Assembly: GCF_949628215.1 (NCBI RefSeq)
Contig: NC_134282.1
Location: forward strand, 4,695,001 to 4,759,000
Reading direction: 5' to 3'
DNA length: 64,000 bases
Source of the DNA: Phalacrocorax aristotelis
Taxonomy: Eukaryota > Chordata > Aves > Suliformes > Phalacrocoracidae
Part shown: positions 61,921-64,000 of the stretch, in pieces
Position numbering within the stretch: position 1 is the stretch's first letter
Layout of the letters: the number at the start of each line of letters is the position of its first letter
The notes under the pieces: generated by a model
Told to the model about the DNA's origin: nothing
The model's input: only the letters and a program-made list of their open reading frames with translations
The model's database searches: none
Translations under genes and position numbers: made by a program

Positions 61921-64000
61921 CTGTTGGCAAGGCAAGGAAAGAGGACTTTGATTACTCAGCACAAGAGAAGGAGGCCTTTGGACGCAGGGTTCGGTTCGAT
62001 TAGCTCCCAAGAGTTGCATGGAGCACAGAAGGCAGATTCAATCCTTTGTGTAAGCAATTAGGACAGTGAGGCTGCAGTACAGTGGTTAGTGCATCAACAC
62101 TGGATGTGCAGGCTCAAAATTTTCCAATGAACAAGTAGCACTGCCTGGAAGACACGAGCTCTTCCCAGCGAGACACTGAGAAATCATGGAGCTGGGAAAT
62201 ATGGGAAGGGAAAGTAGGAGAAACAGCTAGGAAGGAGTTTTCCTAAATATTTCCATAGAGAGGGCTTTGATTAAATAACAAGGATTTAAAGTCTTAAAGA
62301 ACAGCTTGCAGTGAGGAGAGGAGGTCCACGGTCATCCAGAGGAGGGCTGAATAGCTGAAGACCCATTACTGAAACATGCAGGTCCATGAGATACCACCAC
62401 CAGCTGCCCTGAGGACCTGAGGACTGTTGACCTGGGAGGAGGAGGGATGCTCACCAACCACAGCCACGTCCCGCTGCTGCACCTCCGGAGTCCAGCCTGC
62501 CAGCAGGGTTTCAGAGGAGAGCCGTGGCTCGAGCTGACCGCTGGCACAGCTCTTCCTTAGGGAGAAGGAATGACTGCACCTTGCAGAATCACTCAAGTTG
62601 CCATAACCAAGGGCCACGTTATTCCTCCGGGTCCCTACGGATATCACAGGATTCCCTGGCATTTTATCAGTTACCACCCCTCTCCTCCTGCCCCTGTGCA
62701 GCAGCGGCCTAGCACAAGGCAGCGAGGAACAACAGGGGACAGGGACAGTGGGTGTGCTGGGCAGGGACGAACTATTTCCACCAGTCTGTGAGGGACTCTG
62801 TATAATAAGTATCAATCATTTTAGATTTATATTTATTTTATGTATAATTTATTTTAGATATAATTTATCTATAAAACGTAAAATTCATATGTAAGTAAAT
62901 AAAAACAGGCCATTGCTTGCATGCAAAAGAAGAATCAGTGTGAGATTTGCTCCAGTGCCTGGTGAGTCTCCACCAGCTCTGGGGAGTCTCAGCAGAGCGA
63001 GTATGCTGGCTCTTTCTCCCCTCTTATTAACCAAATGAAGCTGCCACACGCAGACACGGAGTTTCGTGACGCCTCAAACAACATCAGCAAAGAGAGGCCT
63101 CAAGCAAGACCCACGGACATACAGATAAGAAACCAGGAATGAGGATTTTACTGTTCCTGGAAATGCAGACTCAGTATATATTGAATATTTGCTTTATTTT
63201 TTTTTTCAAGAGAAAACTTAACAGAAGAAGTTACCTGAGGATTTCAGGGTAAAAAATGAGACTCTAAACAAAGGGGCTGGCAGTGCCCCATGTGGTTTCT
63301 GTGCAATCCATCCCGCTTAAACGAGAATACAAACACATTCGTTTTAAAGACTGGGCTCAGGCAATGAAAGACTCTGAATACATTTCAGCTATTGGGCACA
63401 CCAGGATAAATTTCTGTCCCATGGAAAGCTGTAGGGATCAAATGGGTTACAAGCAGGTTGTTTTGTGATTTGTTTCTGCTGGAGAGCAGCATTGCTTTCT
63501 GCTGCTGAAAGACCTATTTACCTACTTATTAAATTTAATTCAATAATGTTTCTTCGGGGCAAGCCTTTTCTCTGCCTTCCTGTGCCAGATCATATTGAAC
63601 AATAGTAGCAATAAGGTAAACCTACTGAAATAAAAGTATACATACACAGAGAAAGGGAGACTAGGAGCTAGCCTGAAAGATTGAATCTTGCTAAGCACTA
63701 TGTGATACAGGCAAGGCTCTGTAACAGAGAGAAATTCAGGAATCATCTTTCTAACCTCTTGTGAAATTATTTTCACAACAGTTTAAACAAATCAATTAAG
63801 GAATCATGAAAGAAAAGTACAAGGAATGGTTATTTCTACCCTACCAGCTTTGGAAGAGGCACCTCTGAAATGCCAGAGGAGGTGCGATCTAAACCATAGC
63901 AGAATGAAGAAGCGCTACAGAGTTAACAGTGATTGAAACAGGTACGATCATTCCCTGAACTTACAGGGACAAGACCGCACAGACTTTGGCAGGTTTAATT
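61921..64000 (-). other. CLDN11: CLDN11 intron 1, 3' part
   Basis: Sequence upstream (on the - strand) of the exon 2 acceptor. Claudin-11 exon 1 should encode residues 1-76 and is not found before the window ends. The stretch includes an AT-rich TTTAT block at about 62,818-62,905 and a T run near 63,197. I see no gene. Confidence 0.85.

Overview
The window is vertebrate nuclear DNA, most likely from a bird. The evidence is split genes with GT-AG introns, CR1-type LINE fragments with the 3' ends usual in avian genomes, compact spacing, and the conserved neighbour pair SLC7A14 and CLDN11, which also sit side by side on human 3q26.2. It is not bacterial, and I see no operon, IS element or CRISPR array. 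The exact species cannot be read from the sequence.

Layout. Positions 1-18,090 hold no gene I can recognise, only unique-looking non-coding DNA with possible regulatory clusters. Positions 18,090-19,280 are a dense CpG island that fits the SLC7A14 promoter; a good splice donor after 18476 ends a probable non-coding exon 1. A 13.9 kb intron follows. Exons 2-8 of SLC7A14 lie on the + strand between 32371 and about 51,670-52,030. The seven coding segments join in frame with canonical splice sites into a complete 771-residue protein. Its 3' UTR is about 3.8-4.1 kb.

On the - strand, CLDN11 (claudin-11) converges on it. Its last two coding exons are 61756-61920 and 55440-55672. Its first exon and promoter lie beyond 64000. 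The two genes end tail to tail about 2.5 kb apart.

The two genes are not known to act in one pathway. SLC7A14 is a lysosomal cationic-amino-acid-transporter-like protein of neurons and retina. CLDN11 is a tight-junction claudin of myelin, testis and the cochlea. Their pairing reflects old vertebrate synteny.

The items most worth a second look are two - strand exon-like open segments that match no protein I know (37094-37219, inside SLC7A14 intron 2, and 2538-2744). Next come an unbroken run of 32 G just inside intron 1, a 1.3 kb open frame running through SLC7A14 intron 5 into exon 6, and several clustered transcription-factor-like motifs upstream and in intron 1. No clearly new biological system is visible; those leads need transcript and conservation data.
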